From the NCBI RefSeq assembly GCF_000522985.1, contig NZ_CP007129.1, positions 186,001 through 250,000 on the forward strand: a stretch of 64,000 nucleotides of DNA, read 5' to 3'. The translations under genes were made by a program, and so were the position numbers. This DNA is from Gemmatirosa kalamazoonensis (GTDB lineage: Bacteria > Gemmatimonadota > Gemmatimonadetes > Gemmatimonadales > Gemmatimonadaceae). The notes below the pieces were generated by a model. That model ran no database searches, was not told the DNA's origin, and worked only from the letters and a program-made list of their open reading frames with translations. Shown here in pieces: positions 17,216 to 25,482 of the stretch; position 1 is the stretch's first letter, and every line of letters starts with the position of its first letter.

Positions 17216-18901
17216 GTGCAGGCGACGAGTTACGACGCGATCGTCGTGGGATCCGGGATCTCCGGCGGCTGGGCCGCCAAGGAGCTCACCGAGCGCGGCT
17301 TGCGCACGCTGCTGCTCGAGCGCGGCAAGAACATCGAGCACGTGAAGGATTACGTGAACGCCACGAAGGCGCCGTGGCAGTACCCGCACCGCGGCGGCCG
17401 CACGAAGGCGATGGAGCACAAGTACCCGGTGCTCAAGCGCGACTTCCCGCTGAACGAGAAGAACCTCGACTGGTGGGCGAGCGACGAGGAGTCGCCGTAC
17501 ACGGAGGTGAAGCGCTTCGACTGGTACCGCGGCTACCACGTCGGCGGACGCTCGCTCATGTGGGGGCGCTGCTCGTTCCGCTGGAGCGACTTCGACTTCG
17601 AGGCGAACGGCAAGGAGGGTATCGGCACCGACTGGCCGATCCGCTACGCCGACGTCGCGCCGTGGTACGCGCACGTCGAGAAGCACGCCGGCATCTCGGG
17701 CTCGATCGAGCACATGCCGCAGCTCCCCGACGGCGAGTTCCAGCCGCCGATGCCGCTGAACTGCGCCGAGGAGATCATCGCGCGCCGCCTCGCCGAGAAC
17801 TTCGGCGGCCGCCGCCGCATCATCCCGAGCCGCACGGCGAACCTCACGCAGCCGCTCCCCGGCCGCGGCGCCTGCCAGTACCGCGACGCGTGCTGGCTCG
17901 GCTGCCCGTACGGCGCGTACTTCAGCACGCAGTCGTCGACGCTCCCCGCGGCGGTGAAGACGGGGCGCCTCACGCTCCGCCCGTGGGCGATCGTCACCGA
18001 GGTCGTGTACGACAAGGACAACAAGCGCGCGAAGGGCGTGCGCGTGCTCGACGGCCTGACGAACGAGACCACGGAGTACAGCGCGAAGGTCGTCTTCCTC
18101 TGCGCGTCCGCGCTCAACTCGACGTGGATCCTGCTCAACTCGGCGCGCGACGTGTGGCCCGGCGGGTTGGGCAGCAGCTCGGGCGAGCTGGGTCACAACC
18201 TCATGGACCATCACTTCCGCGTGGGCGCGCAGGGCGTCGTCGACGAGCCGGGGCTGCTGGAGAAGGACCAGTTCGGGCGGAAGCCGAACTCGCTGTACAT
18301 CCCGCGCTACCGCAACCTGTTCGGCGAGAAGCGCGACTACGTGCGCGGCTTCGGCTACGAGGGGAGCGCCGGCCGCGAGGGGTGGTCGCGCGCGGTCGCG
18401 GAGCTCGGCGTCGGCGGCGACTTCAAGGACATGGCGGCCGAGCCGGGGCAGTGGACGATGGGCGGCACCGCGTTCGGCGAGATGCTGCCGAACCACGCCA
18501 ACACGGTGACCCTGGACGAGTCGAGAAAGGACAAGTGGGGGCTGCCGGTGCTGAAGATCGACTGCGGCCACGGCGAGAACGAGCGCCTCATGCGGAAGGA
18601 CATGAAGAACGACATGGCCGAGATGCTCGAGGCGTGCGGGGTGAAGCACGTCCACACGTTCGAGCAGGAGTCGTTCCCCGGCATGGGGATCCACGAGATG
18701 GGCACCGCGCGCATGGGGCGCAGCCCGAAGGTCTCGGTGCTGAACGGCCACAACCAGGTGTGGGACGCGCCTAACGTCTTCGTGACCGACGGCGCGTGCA
18801 TGGCCTCGACCGCCTGCCAGAATCCGTCGCTGACGTACATGGCACTGACGGCGCGCGCCGCCGCCTTCGCGGTGGACGAACTCAACCGACGCAACCTGTA
18901 A
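17216..18901 (+). CDS. GMC family oxidoreductase (FAD subunit), paralog 1
   Basis: A 561-residue FAD-dependent oxidoreductase of the glucose-methanol-choline family. I chose the GTG at 17216 because GGGAGG precedes it at a good distance and it aligns with the start of paralog 2. The dinucleotide-binding motif is GSGISGG near residue 12. The Cys-rich stretch CQYRDACWLGCPYGAYFSTQ and the C-terminal MGIHEMGTARMG and NVFVTDGACMAS blocks are typical of bacterial sugar or alcohol dehydrogenase large subunits. With the Tat-exported small subunit downstream it probably forms a glycoside 3-dehydrogenase. It carries no signal of its own, so it may be co-exported with the small subunit. Confidence 0.88.
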   Translation: MQATSYDAIVVGSGISGGWAAKELTERGLRTLLLERGKNIEHVKDYVNATKAPWQYPHRGGRTKAMEHKYPVLKRDFPLNEKNLDWWASDEESPYTEVKRFDWYRGYHVGGRSLMWGRCSFRWSDFDFEANGKEGIGTDWPIRYADVAPWYAHVEKHAGISGSIEHMPQLPDGEFQPPMPLNCAEEIIARRLAENFGGRRRIIPSRTANLTQPLPGRGACQYRDACWLGCPYGAYFSTQSSTLPAAVKTGRLTLRPWAIVTEVVYDKDNKRAKGVRVLDGLTNETTEYSAKVVFLCASALNSTWILLNSARDVWPGGLGSSSGELGHNLMDHHFRVGAQGVVDEPGLLEKDQFGRKPNSLYIPRYRNLFGEKRDYVRGFGYEGSAGREGWSRAVAELGVGGDFKDMAAEPGQWTMGGTAFGEMLPNHANTVTLDESRKDKWGLPVLKIDCGHGENERLMRKDMKNDMAEMLEACGVKHVHTFEQESFPGMGIHEMGTARMGRSPKVSVLNGHNQVWDAPNVFVTDGACMASTACQNPSLTYMALTARAAAFAVDELNRRNL

Positions 18902-18954
18902 CGGCTGCTGCGACGCACTGTTCACGGAGTCACGTACTCACACGGGAGGACGCA

Positions 18955-20634
18955 GTGCAGTCCACGGAATACGACGCGATCGTCGTCGGCTCGGGCATCT
19001 CGGGCGGGTGGGCGGCGAAGGAGCTGACGGAGAAGGGGCTTCGCGTCCTGCTGCTCGAGCGCGGCAAGAACATCGAGCACATCAAGGACTACGTGAACGC
19101 CACGAAGGGCCCGTGGCAGTACCCGCACCGCGGCGGGCGCACGAAGGCGATGGAGGCCGCGTACCCCGTGCTGCGGCGCGACTATCCACTGAACGAGAAG
19201 AACCTCGACTGGTGGGTGGACGAGCGCGAGTCGCCGTACACGGAGGTGAAGCGCTTCGACTGGTACCGCGGCTACCACGTCGGTGGGCGCTCGCTCATGT
19301 GGGGACGGCACAGCTACCGGTGGAGCGACTACGACTTCGAGGCGAACGCGAAGGACGGCATCGCGATCGACTGGCCGATCCGCTACGCCGACATCGCGCC
19401 GTGGTACGACCACGTCGAGAAGCACGCCGGCATCTCCGGCACGCGCGACGGGCTGCCGCAGCTCCCCGACGGCCAGTTCATGCCGCCGATCCCCCTGAAC
19501 TGCGCCGAGGAGGCGGTCGCCGCGAAGATCCAGTCGGCGTTCGGCGGCAAGCGGCGCATGGTCCACGCGCGCGTCGCGAACGCGACGCAGCAGCTCCCCG
19601 GTCGGAACGCGTGTCAGTACCGCAACGCGTGCTGGCTCGGCTGCCCGTACGGCGGCTACTTCAGCACGCAGTCGTCCACGCTGCCGGCGGCGGTGAAGAC
19701 CGGCCGTCTGACGCTGAAGCCGTGGGCGATCGTGACGGAGGTGCTGTACGACAAGGATCGCAAGCGCGCGACCGGCGTGCGCGTGATCGACGCGACGAAC
19801 GATCAGACGACCGACTACAAGGCGAAGGTCGTGTTCCTCTGCGCGTCGGCGCTGAACTCGACGTGGGTGCTGCTGCGCTCCGCGCGCGACGTCTGGCCGG
19901 GCGGGTTGGGCAGCAGCTCGGGTGAGCTGGGCCACAACCTCATGGACCACCACTTCCGACTCGGCGCGAACGGACAGCTGCCCGGGTTCGACGACAAGTA
20001 CTACTTCGGCAACCGGCCGGCGGGCTTCTACATCCCGCGCTACCGCAACCTGTTCGGCGACAAGCGCGACTACCTGCGCGGCTTCGGCTATCAGGGGAGC
20101 GCGAGCCGCGACGGGTGGTCGCGCGCGGTCGCGGAGCTCGGCGTCGGCGGCGCGTTCAAGGACGAGATGGCGCAGCCCGGTCAGTGGGGCGTCGGCGCCA
20201 CCGCGTTCGGCGAGATGCTCCCCGATCACAAGAACACCGTGTCGCTCGACGAGACGAAGAAGGACAAGTGGGGGCTGCCGGTGCACAAGATCGACTGTGC
20301 GTTCGGCGAGAACGAGCGGGCGATGCGCAAGGACATGATGAACGACATGGCCGAGATGCTCACCGCCGCCGGCGCGACGAACGTGTCGACCTACGAGAAC
20401 GAGTGCTTCCCGGGGATGGGCATCCACGAGATGGGCACCGCGCGCATGGGACGCGACCCGAAGACGTCGGTGCTGAACGCGAACAACCAGGTGTGGGACG
20501 CGCCGAACGTGTTCGTGACCGACGGGGCGTGCATGGTCTCGTCGAACTGCGTGAACCCGAGCCTCACCTACATGGCGCTCACCGCGCGCGCGGCCGACTT
20601 CGCGGTGCGCGAGCTGAATCGGCGCAACATCTGA
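18955..20634 (+). CDS. GMC family oxidoreductase (FAD subunit), paralog 2
   Basis: A 559-residue paralog of the preceding gene, plainly a tandem duplicate: long stretches such as KRFDWYRGYHVGGRSLMWGR are identical. The start is a GTG after GGGAGGA. FAD motif, Cys-rich block and C-terminal GMC motifs are all retained, so both copies look functional. They differ most in the region before the C-terminal cap (EPGLLEKDQFGRKP versus LPGFDDKYYFGNRP), which may change substrate preference. Only 53 bases separate the two genes, and the small subunit follows. Confidence 0.88.
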   Translation: MQSTEYDAIVVGSGISGGWAAKELTEKGLRVLLLERGKNIEHIKDYVNATKGPWQYPHRGGRTKAMEAAYPVLRRDYPLNEKNLDWWVDERESPYTEVKRFDWYRGYHVGGRSLMWGRHSYRWSDYDFEANAKDGIAIDWPIRYADIAPWYDHVEKHAGISGTRDGLPQLPDGQFMPPIPLNCAEEAVAAKIQSAFGGKRRMVHARVANATQQLPGRNACQYRNACWLGCPYGGYFSTQSSTLPAAVKTGRLTLKPWAIVTEVLYDKDRKRATGVRVIDATNDQTTDYKAKVVFLCASALNSTWVLLRSARDVWPGGLGSSSGELGHNLMDHHFRLGANGQLPGFDDKYYFGNRPAGFYIPRYRNLFGDKRDYLRGFGYQGSASRDGWSRAVAELGVGGAFKDEMAQPGQWGVGATAFGEMLPDHKNTVSLDETKKDKWGLPVHKIDCAFGENERAMRKDMMNDMAEMLTAAGATNVSTYENECFPGMGIHEMGTARMGRDPKTSVLNANNQVWDAPNVFVTDGACMVSSNCVNPSLTYMALTARAADFAVRELNRRNI

Positions 20635-20645
20635 ACCCACCGCTG

Positions 20646-20668
20646 CTACGCAGCCACGCAGCCACGCA
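20646..20668. repeat. short family C array, one arm only
   Basis: TACGCAGCCACGCAGCCACG carries nearly three ACGCAGCC units, the unit of the element at 15977. No inverted partner arm is present. It sits in the 43-base gap between GMC paralog 2 and the small-subunit gene. Confidence 0.75.
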
Positions 20669-20677
20669 CGGGATCCC

Positions 20678-21490
20678 ATGTCAAATCACTCTGAGCAGGA
20701 CCGGTTCATCGGCCGGCGCGAGGCGATCTTCCGCGTCGGCGGGCTGTTGGGCGGATTGACCCTGGTGGGCGGGAGCGCGCTGCTGGAGGCCTGTCAGCGC
20801 GAGCAGCCGCGCGCCGACACGACGGCCGCGGGCACGGGGCAGTTCTCGCCCCAGGACGTCGCGTTCCTCGACGAGGTGGCCGACACGATCCTTCCGACCA
20901 CGGCGAAGTCGCCGGGCGCGAAGGCGGCGCAGACGGGCGCGTTCATGGCGCTCATGGTCACCGACACCTACGATCCGAAGGACCAGCAGACGTTCCGTGA
21001 CGGCATGAAGAAGGTCGACGAGGCGTGCACGAAGATGCACGGCCACGGCTTCATGCAGTCGACGCCGGCGCAGCGGCTCGCGCTGCTCACGGAGCTGGAC
21101 AAGGAGCAGAAGACGTACAGCGACGCGCGCGCCGCGGCCCGCGCGAAGCAGCCGCCGCCGGTCGTCGGCGTGCAGCCGGGCCACGCCGACACGGCGAAGG
21201 ACACGTCGAAGAAGGAGACGCCGCAGCAGGGCGGCGAGGCCGAGAAGCCGCTCCAGGGCGACCCACGCCAGCAGAACGCGGTCGGCAGCGGCGCCGCGAA
21301 TCCGGCGACGGCGATCACCGCGGATGCGCCGGCGCACTACTTCCGGATGATGAAGGAGCTCGCGCTGCTCGGCTTCTTCACGTCGGAGATCGGGTACACG
21401 AAGGCCATGCGGTACCAGGAGACGCCGGGGCGGTTCGATCCGTGCGTCGACTACAAGAAGGGGGATCCGGCGTGGGCGCCGCACGCGTGA
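20678..21490 (+). CDS. gluconate 2-dehydrogenase subunit 3 family protein (Tat-exported)
   Basis: A 270-residue small subunit of GMC-type dehydrogenases. The N-terminus has a twin-arginine signal (GRREAIFRVGG, Arg13-Arg14) and a lipobox-like LLEAC at Cys39, so it is probably exported folded and membrane-anchored. The family core FLDEVADTILPTT and the C-terminal HYFRMMKELALLGFFTSEIG frame a low-complexity Lys/Gln/Pro/Glu insert at about residues 153-215 that the family usually lacks. It probably carries one of the two upstream GMC subunits across the membrane. No cytochrome c subunit is seen nearby. Confidence 0.85.
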   Translation: MSNHSEQDRFIGRREAIFRVGGLLGGLTLVGGSALLEACQREQPRADTTAAGTGQFSPQDVAFLDEVADTILPTTAKSPGAKAAQTGAFMALMVTDTYDPKDQQTFRDGMKKVDEACTKMHGHGFMQSTPAQRLALLTELDKEQKTYSDARAAARAKQPPPVVGVQPGHADTAKDTSKKETPQQGGEAEKPLQGDPRQQNAVGSGAANPATAITADAPAHYFRMMKELALLGFFTSEIGYTKAMRYQETPGRFDPCVDYKKGDPAWAPHA

Positions 21491-21524
21491 CGGCTTCTCG
21501 TTAGGCGTTAGGCATTGGGGGATC

Positions 21525-21642
21525 GGCGGGGCGAGGGGTAGGGGGTGGGCTCCCGACTTCGGCGAGGCGGAGCCGCGCGCTGCGTGCGGCGTCTCCGCAC
21601 TCGCCTCAGTGGGGTCGCCCACCCCCTACCCCTCGCCCCGCC
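21525..21642. repeat. 25-bp perfect inverted repeat with inner stem (family J)
   Basis: Arms at 21525-21549 and 21618-21642 are perfect 25-bp complements beginning GGCGGGGCGAGGGGTAGG. An inner stem GGCGAGGCGGAG pairs with CTCCGCACTCGCC. The right arm includes the stop codon and last codons of the GNAT gene. Two GTTAGGC heptamers six bases apart lie just to the left. Confidence 0.88.
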
Positions 21643-22171
21643 TCGCGCTCGTCGCGCCGAGCGGCCGCGCGAGGATCCAATCGGTCTGCGGGTCGGCGCC
21701 GAGCACGAACGTGTGCTCGCCCACGCGCTCGAACCCGTGCTTCCGGTAGAACGCCGCCGCCCGCGGGTTCCGCTCCCACACGCCGAGCCACAGGGTCTCG
21801 GCGCCGCGCGCGCGCGCGGCGTCCATGGCGGCATTCATGAGCGCCTGGGCGACGCCCCGCCCATGCCACGCGCTGGCGACGTAGAGGCGCTTGAGCTCCA
21901 GCGGGGCCGTGCCCTGCACCGCGGCCGGCGCCGGCCCTGACGTCAGGTGCGCGTAGCCCACGAGCTCCGCGTCGTGCTCGGCGAGCAGCACGGTGCCGGC
22001 GGGATCGCTGATCTCGGCCGTCTGACGCTCCGGCGTGAACGACGCCGCCAGATAGCGCGCCATGTCCTCGGGCGTGTTCTCGCCCTCGAACGTCTCGCGG
22101 AACGTGGCGGCGGCGAGCTGACTCAGGCGCGACGCGTCGGCGGCGGTCGCTGGCCGGACGGAGATGGACAT
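21626..22171 (-). CDS. GNAT family N-acetyltransferase
   Basis: A 181-residue GNAT acetyltransferase. The N-terminus MSISVRPATAADASRLSQLA, the strand LKRLYVASAWHGRGVAQALM with the acetyl-CoA loop HGRGVA, and LGVWERNPRAAAFYRKHGF are all standard for the superfamily. The substrate is unknown; amines, small molecules or protein N-termini are possible. The last residues (SARRGEG) are encoded by one arm of a long inverted repeat, so the repeat has probably supplied or replaced the original end of the gene. Confidence 0.88.
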   Translation of the reverse strand: MSISVRPATAADASRLSQLAAATFRETFEGENTPEDMARYLAASFTPERQTAEISDPAGTVLLAEHDAELVGYAHLTSGPAPAAVQGTAPLELKRLYVASAWHGRGVAQALMNAAMDAARARGAETLWLGVWERNPRAAAFYRKHGFERVGEHTFVLGADPQTDWILARPLGATSARRGEG

Positions 22172-22280
22172 GGCCGCATGTGTGCATGTGCGCTACGATC
22201 CCGTCTAGCCCCGTCGCGCGGCGCCTAACGCCCAAGGTGAGCTGCAAAGCCGCGAGGCTGCGGTGTTGGTCGTTCGGTCG

Positions 22281-22388
22281 GCGGCGGGCTGGGGGCCGTG
22301 GCGAGCGACCTGCGTGAAGCCGCTGCGGAGACGCGAAAGCGGCTCCGCGCTGCTAAACGCGGAGCCGCCACGGTCCCCAGCCCGCCGC
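22281..22388. repeat. 22-bp inverted repeat with inner stem (family K)
   Basis: Arms 22281-22302 (GCGGCGGGCTGGGGGCCGTG...) and 22367-22388 match at 21 of 22 positions. An inner stem pairs AGCCGCTGCGGAG with CTCCGCG/GGAGCCGC elements. It lies between the start of the GNAT gene and the end of the isomerase-like gene, so it may terminate the latter's neighbour or shield the promoter. Confidence 0.82.
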
Positions 22389-22399
22389 GCCCGAAACCT

Positions 22400-23233
22400 C
22401 TACCCGAGCAGCGGCGCCAGGTACTGATAGTTCTTCCGTGCCGCCTCGAGCGGCGTCGCCGTGTACGACTCCTGCTCGATGTAGATCAGTGCCTCCTTGC
22501 GGTGGTGCATGCGCGCGATGAGGCGCTTGAAGTTCACGACGCCCTTGCCGAGCTCCACGTCGTGCGACGCGCCTAACGCGGGCGCGTCCTTCAGGTGGTA
22601 CGACCAGATGCGGTCCGCGTACTTGTCGAGGTACGCCAGCGGATCGCCGCCGCCCACCGCGCAGTTGCCGGTGTCGAGCTGCAGGCGGACGAGCTTCGGG
22701 TCGGTGCGCTGCACGAGGACGTCGTACGGCACCACGCCGTTCACCGCCTTGAAGTCCTGCGCCTCGTCGTGGAAGCCGACCCACACGCCCGACTTGCGCG
22801 CCGCCTCGCCCGCGGCGTTCAGCCGGTCGGCCATGCGCCGGTACGCGTCGAGGTTGCCCGCCGCGGACCCCGGGAGGCTCGCGAGGATGATGGCCTTGTG
22901 GCCGAGCACGTGCGCGTCGTCGAGCGTGTGCTGCAGGTCGTCGAGCTCCGCGGTGCCGAGGTGCGTCGACGGCGCGCGCAGGTGCAGCCGGTCGAGCACC
23001 GCGCGGAGCTGCTTCGGCGGCATGCCGAAGTTCTTCATCGACTGCAGCAGCTCCACGTCGGTGTAGCCGATCTGGGCGATCGACGCGAGCGTGCGCTCGA
23101 GGTCCTTCCGCGCGTCGTCGCGGAGCGTGTAGAGCTGGATGCCGAGCCGCGGCTTCGGCTTCGCGGCGGCGGCGAGAACGTTAGGCGCGGCGGCGAGCGC
23201 GCCGAGCTGCGCGAGGAACGTGCGGCGATGCAT
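22400..23233 (-). CDS. sugar phosphate isomerase/epimerase family TIM-barrel protein, exported
   Basis: A 277-residue xylose-isomerase-like TIM barrel. I chose the ATG at 23233, preceded by GGAGG, which begins MHRRTFLAQLGALAAAP, a twin-arginine-like export signal. The core reads LGIQLYTLRDDARKDLERTL, YTDVELL, WVGFHDEAQDF, LQLDTGNCAVGGGDP and IWSYHLKDAP, with His, Asp and Glu residues in the places of the usual metal site. Such exported proteins often sit with GMC oxidoreductases and DUF1080 hydrolases in 3-keto-glycoside clusters, and the placement here agrees with that. Confidence 0.83.
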   Translation of the reverse strand: MHRRTFLAQLGALAAAPNVLAAAAKPKPRLGIQLYTLRDDARKDLERTLASIAQIGYTDVELLQSMKNFGMPPKQLRAVLDRLHLRAPSTHLGTAELDDLQHTLDDAHVLGHKAIILASLPGSAAGNLDAYRRMADRLNAAGEAARKSGVWVGFHDEAQDFKAVNGVVPYDVLVQRTDPKLVRLQLDTGNCAVGGGDPLAYLDKYADRIWSYHLKDAPALGASHDVELGKGVVNFKRLIARMHHRKEALIYIEQESYTATPLEAARKNYQYLAPLLG

Positions 23234-23385
23234 GGAGCCTCCGGGCGGGGAGAGGAGCACGAGGTGCGCTACACCTTCGCGCGCGGCACCGGGCTCGGCA
23301 AGGCCGGCACGACGGTGTGACGCGCGTCACAGCACGGCCCGTGACGGCAGGCCCAACTTCGCGAGCGACCAAGGAGGGTCTGACG

Positions 23386-25392
23386 ATGCTGGTGGTTGCC
23401 CGATGCACGGGCTGCGGCGTGGACGTCATCGGCGGCGCGACGCTCTGCCTCACATGCGAGGCCGCCGTCGCCGAGCACTCGGCCGTGCGCTACGACCCGT
23501 CGGGGACGGCGCTGCTCGAACGGCTGCAGGTGGCCACGCTCGGCGAGTACGCCTTCGTACGCGAGCTGGGGCGCGGCCGCATGACGGTCGCCTACCTCGC
23601 GCGCGACGTCGGGCTCGACCGCGACGTCGTCATCAAGGTCGTGCGGCCGGAGCACGCGCGGCACAAGGCGCTGCTGATGCGCTTCTGGCGCGCCGCGTCG
23701 CGCGCCGCCAGCCTCGGCGCGCACCCGAACGTGCTGCGCGTCTTCCGCGCGCCCGAGCGCAAGGGACTGCAGTTCCTCGTCATGCAGTACGTGGATGGCT
23801 GCTCGCTCGAGCGGCTGCTGCGCGACGGCACGCCGCTGCCGACCGAGCTCGCGCGCCACGTGCTCGCGCAGGTCACGGCCGCGCTGCGCTACGCGCACGA
23901 CCGCGGCATCGTCCACGGCGACATCGAGCCGGGAAACGTGCTCGTCGACCGGCGCGGCGCGGTCGTGGTCGGCGACTTCGAGATCGCCGAGGTGGCGAAC
24001 CGCTTCGCGGTCGGCGTCGCGGCGTGCGCGAGCCCGGAGCAGTGGCGCGGCGCGGCGCCGACGGCGGCGTCGGACCAGTACGCGCTCGGCGCGGTGGCCT
24101 ATCGGCTGTTCGCCGGCACGCCCGCGTTCGCGGGAACGGCGGCGGAGGTGCGGCTCGCGCACATGGGCGAGGCGCCGTCGCTGCGCCGCGCCTGGCTCGA
24201 CGCGCCGGAGCCGCTCGTGAAGCTCGTCGACCGCATGCTCGCGACGATCCCCGGCGAGCGGTGGCCCGACCTCGCCGCGGTGCAGGAGAAGCTCGTCGAC
24301 CCCACGGGGCCGACCGCGGCGGAGTTGAGCGCGGCGCTCGCCGCACGCGTCGCGGCCGTGACGCCGAACGACACGGCGCGGGACGCGCTGCCGACGACGA
24401 CGTCGTCGGGAGCATTGCGCGTCGTGCGTCCCGGTGCGCTCGCCGTCGCCGACGCCGCGCACGGGCCGCTCGTCGTCGATCGCGTGCGCGTGATCGCGTC
24501 ACGCGTGCCGCGCAGGAGCCTCTGGTGGCGCGGGCTCGCCGCGGTCGGCGTGGCGATGATGGCGTTCGCCGGCGTGCGGATGATGGCCCGCGGCGGTGCG
24601 CCGAAGAGCGGGCGTCCCGCGTCGCCGGTCTCCGCACCGACGTCCGCGCCCGCATCGACGCCCGCATCGACGCGCGCATCGGCGCCCGCGTCGCCACCCG
24701 CATCCGCGCCCGCTCCGGCGCCGCGACCCGCGCCGGTGATCGTGGCGCCCACGCCGCCGCCGCCCGCGCTCGTGCTGGCGCCGGAGGTGCCGGCCCGCGA
24801 GGTGCCTAACGTCGAGCCGCCGCGCGCGGTGCCGGTCGCGAAGACGCACGTCGCGGCGCGGAACGGTCGGCGGCAGCGAGCCACGCACGTCGCCTCCGTC
24901 GCGCGCGGCCGCTCTGCGCGGACACGAGCGCTCGTCGCGAGCGCGTCGACGGGCGAGGCGGCGCCGGCCGACTCGGTGCTCGCCGACGTCCCGCGCGATG
25001 CGCACGAGACGGGCGAGGTGCATGAAGCGGCCGTGCGACGCGCCGCCGCGCGGCAGGCGATCGACGGCTTCGTCACCGCGCTCGTGAACCATCGCGCCGG
25101 GGAGCGCGGCCCGCGACTCGCCGAGTCGGCCGATGCACGGGCGTTCACCGCGTGGCTGCGCTCGGCCGACCGGCTCGAGGTCTCACCGATCATCATCGGG
25201 CCGCCGGTGGTCGCGGATGCGCAGCGCGCCGTGGCGGATTTCCACGTGTGGCTGCACTGGCGCACGCCCCTCGGCCGCGGGAGCGCGATCCGGCGCGACG
25301 CCGAGGCGCGCTTCCGGCTCGTGCTCACGCAGGCGAACGGCGTGTGGCGCGCCGCCGAGGTCCAGCTCGCGGAGCCGTTCGCCAAGCCGTGA
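23386..25392 (+). CDS. membrane protein with zinc-ribbon and probable pseudokinase domain
   Basis: A 668-residue protein starting after AAGGAGGG. Residues 7-24 form a CxxC...CxxC zinc ribbon. Residues 54-310 are a Ser/Thr-kinase fold: LGRGRMTVAYLA replaces the usual Gly-rich loop and VIKVV has Lys84. The catalytic loop reads HGDIEPGN instead of HRDxKPEN, with Asp179 kept and Lys changed to Glu181. The DFG motif is DFE (197-199). Loss of DFG and of the catalytic-loop Lys suggests a pseudokinase. A TM helix lies near residue 385, then an Ala/Pro-rich spacer and an extracytoplasmic C-terminal domain of unknown role. It may partner the active kinase immediately downstream. Confidence 0.82.
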   Translation: MLVVARCTGCGVDVIGGATLCLTCEAAVAEHSAVRYDPSGTALLERLQVATLGEYAFVRELGRGRMTVAYLARDVGLDRDVVIKVVRPEHARHKALLMRFWRAASRAASLGAHPNVLRVFRAPERKGLQFLVMQYVDGCSLERLLRDGTPLPTELARHVLAQVTAALRYAHDRGIVHGDIEPGNVLVDRRGAVVVGDFEIAEVANRFAVGVAACASPEQWRGAAPTAASDQYALGAVAYRLFAGTPAFAGTAAEVRLAHMGEAPSLRRAWLDAPEPLVKLVDRMLATIPGERWPDLAAVQEKLVDPTGPTAAELSAALAARVAAVTPNDTARDALPTTTSSGALRVVRPGALAVADAAHGPLVVDRVRVIASRVPRRSLWWRGLAAVGVAMMAFAGVRMMARGGAPKSGRPASPVSAPTSAPASTPASTRASAPASPPASAPAPAPRPAPVIVAPTPPPPALVLAPEVPAREVPNVEPPRAVPVAKTHVAARNGRRQRATHVASVARGRSARTRALVASASTGEAAPADSVLADVPRDAHETGEVHEAAVRRAAARQAIDGFVTALVNHRAGERGPRLAESADARAFTAWLRSADRLEVSPIIIGPPVVADAQRAVADFHVWLHWRTPLGRGSAIRRDAEARFRLVLTQANGVWRAAEVQLAEPFAKP

Positions 25393-25482
25393 CGCGCGAC
25401 GGGCGAGGGGCGGCGGGTCCCGTCACCCCGCAGCCTAACGCTGAAGCGCTGGCGTGCGGCAGCGCGGCGCCTATGTTGGCGC

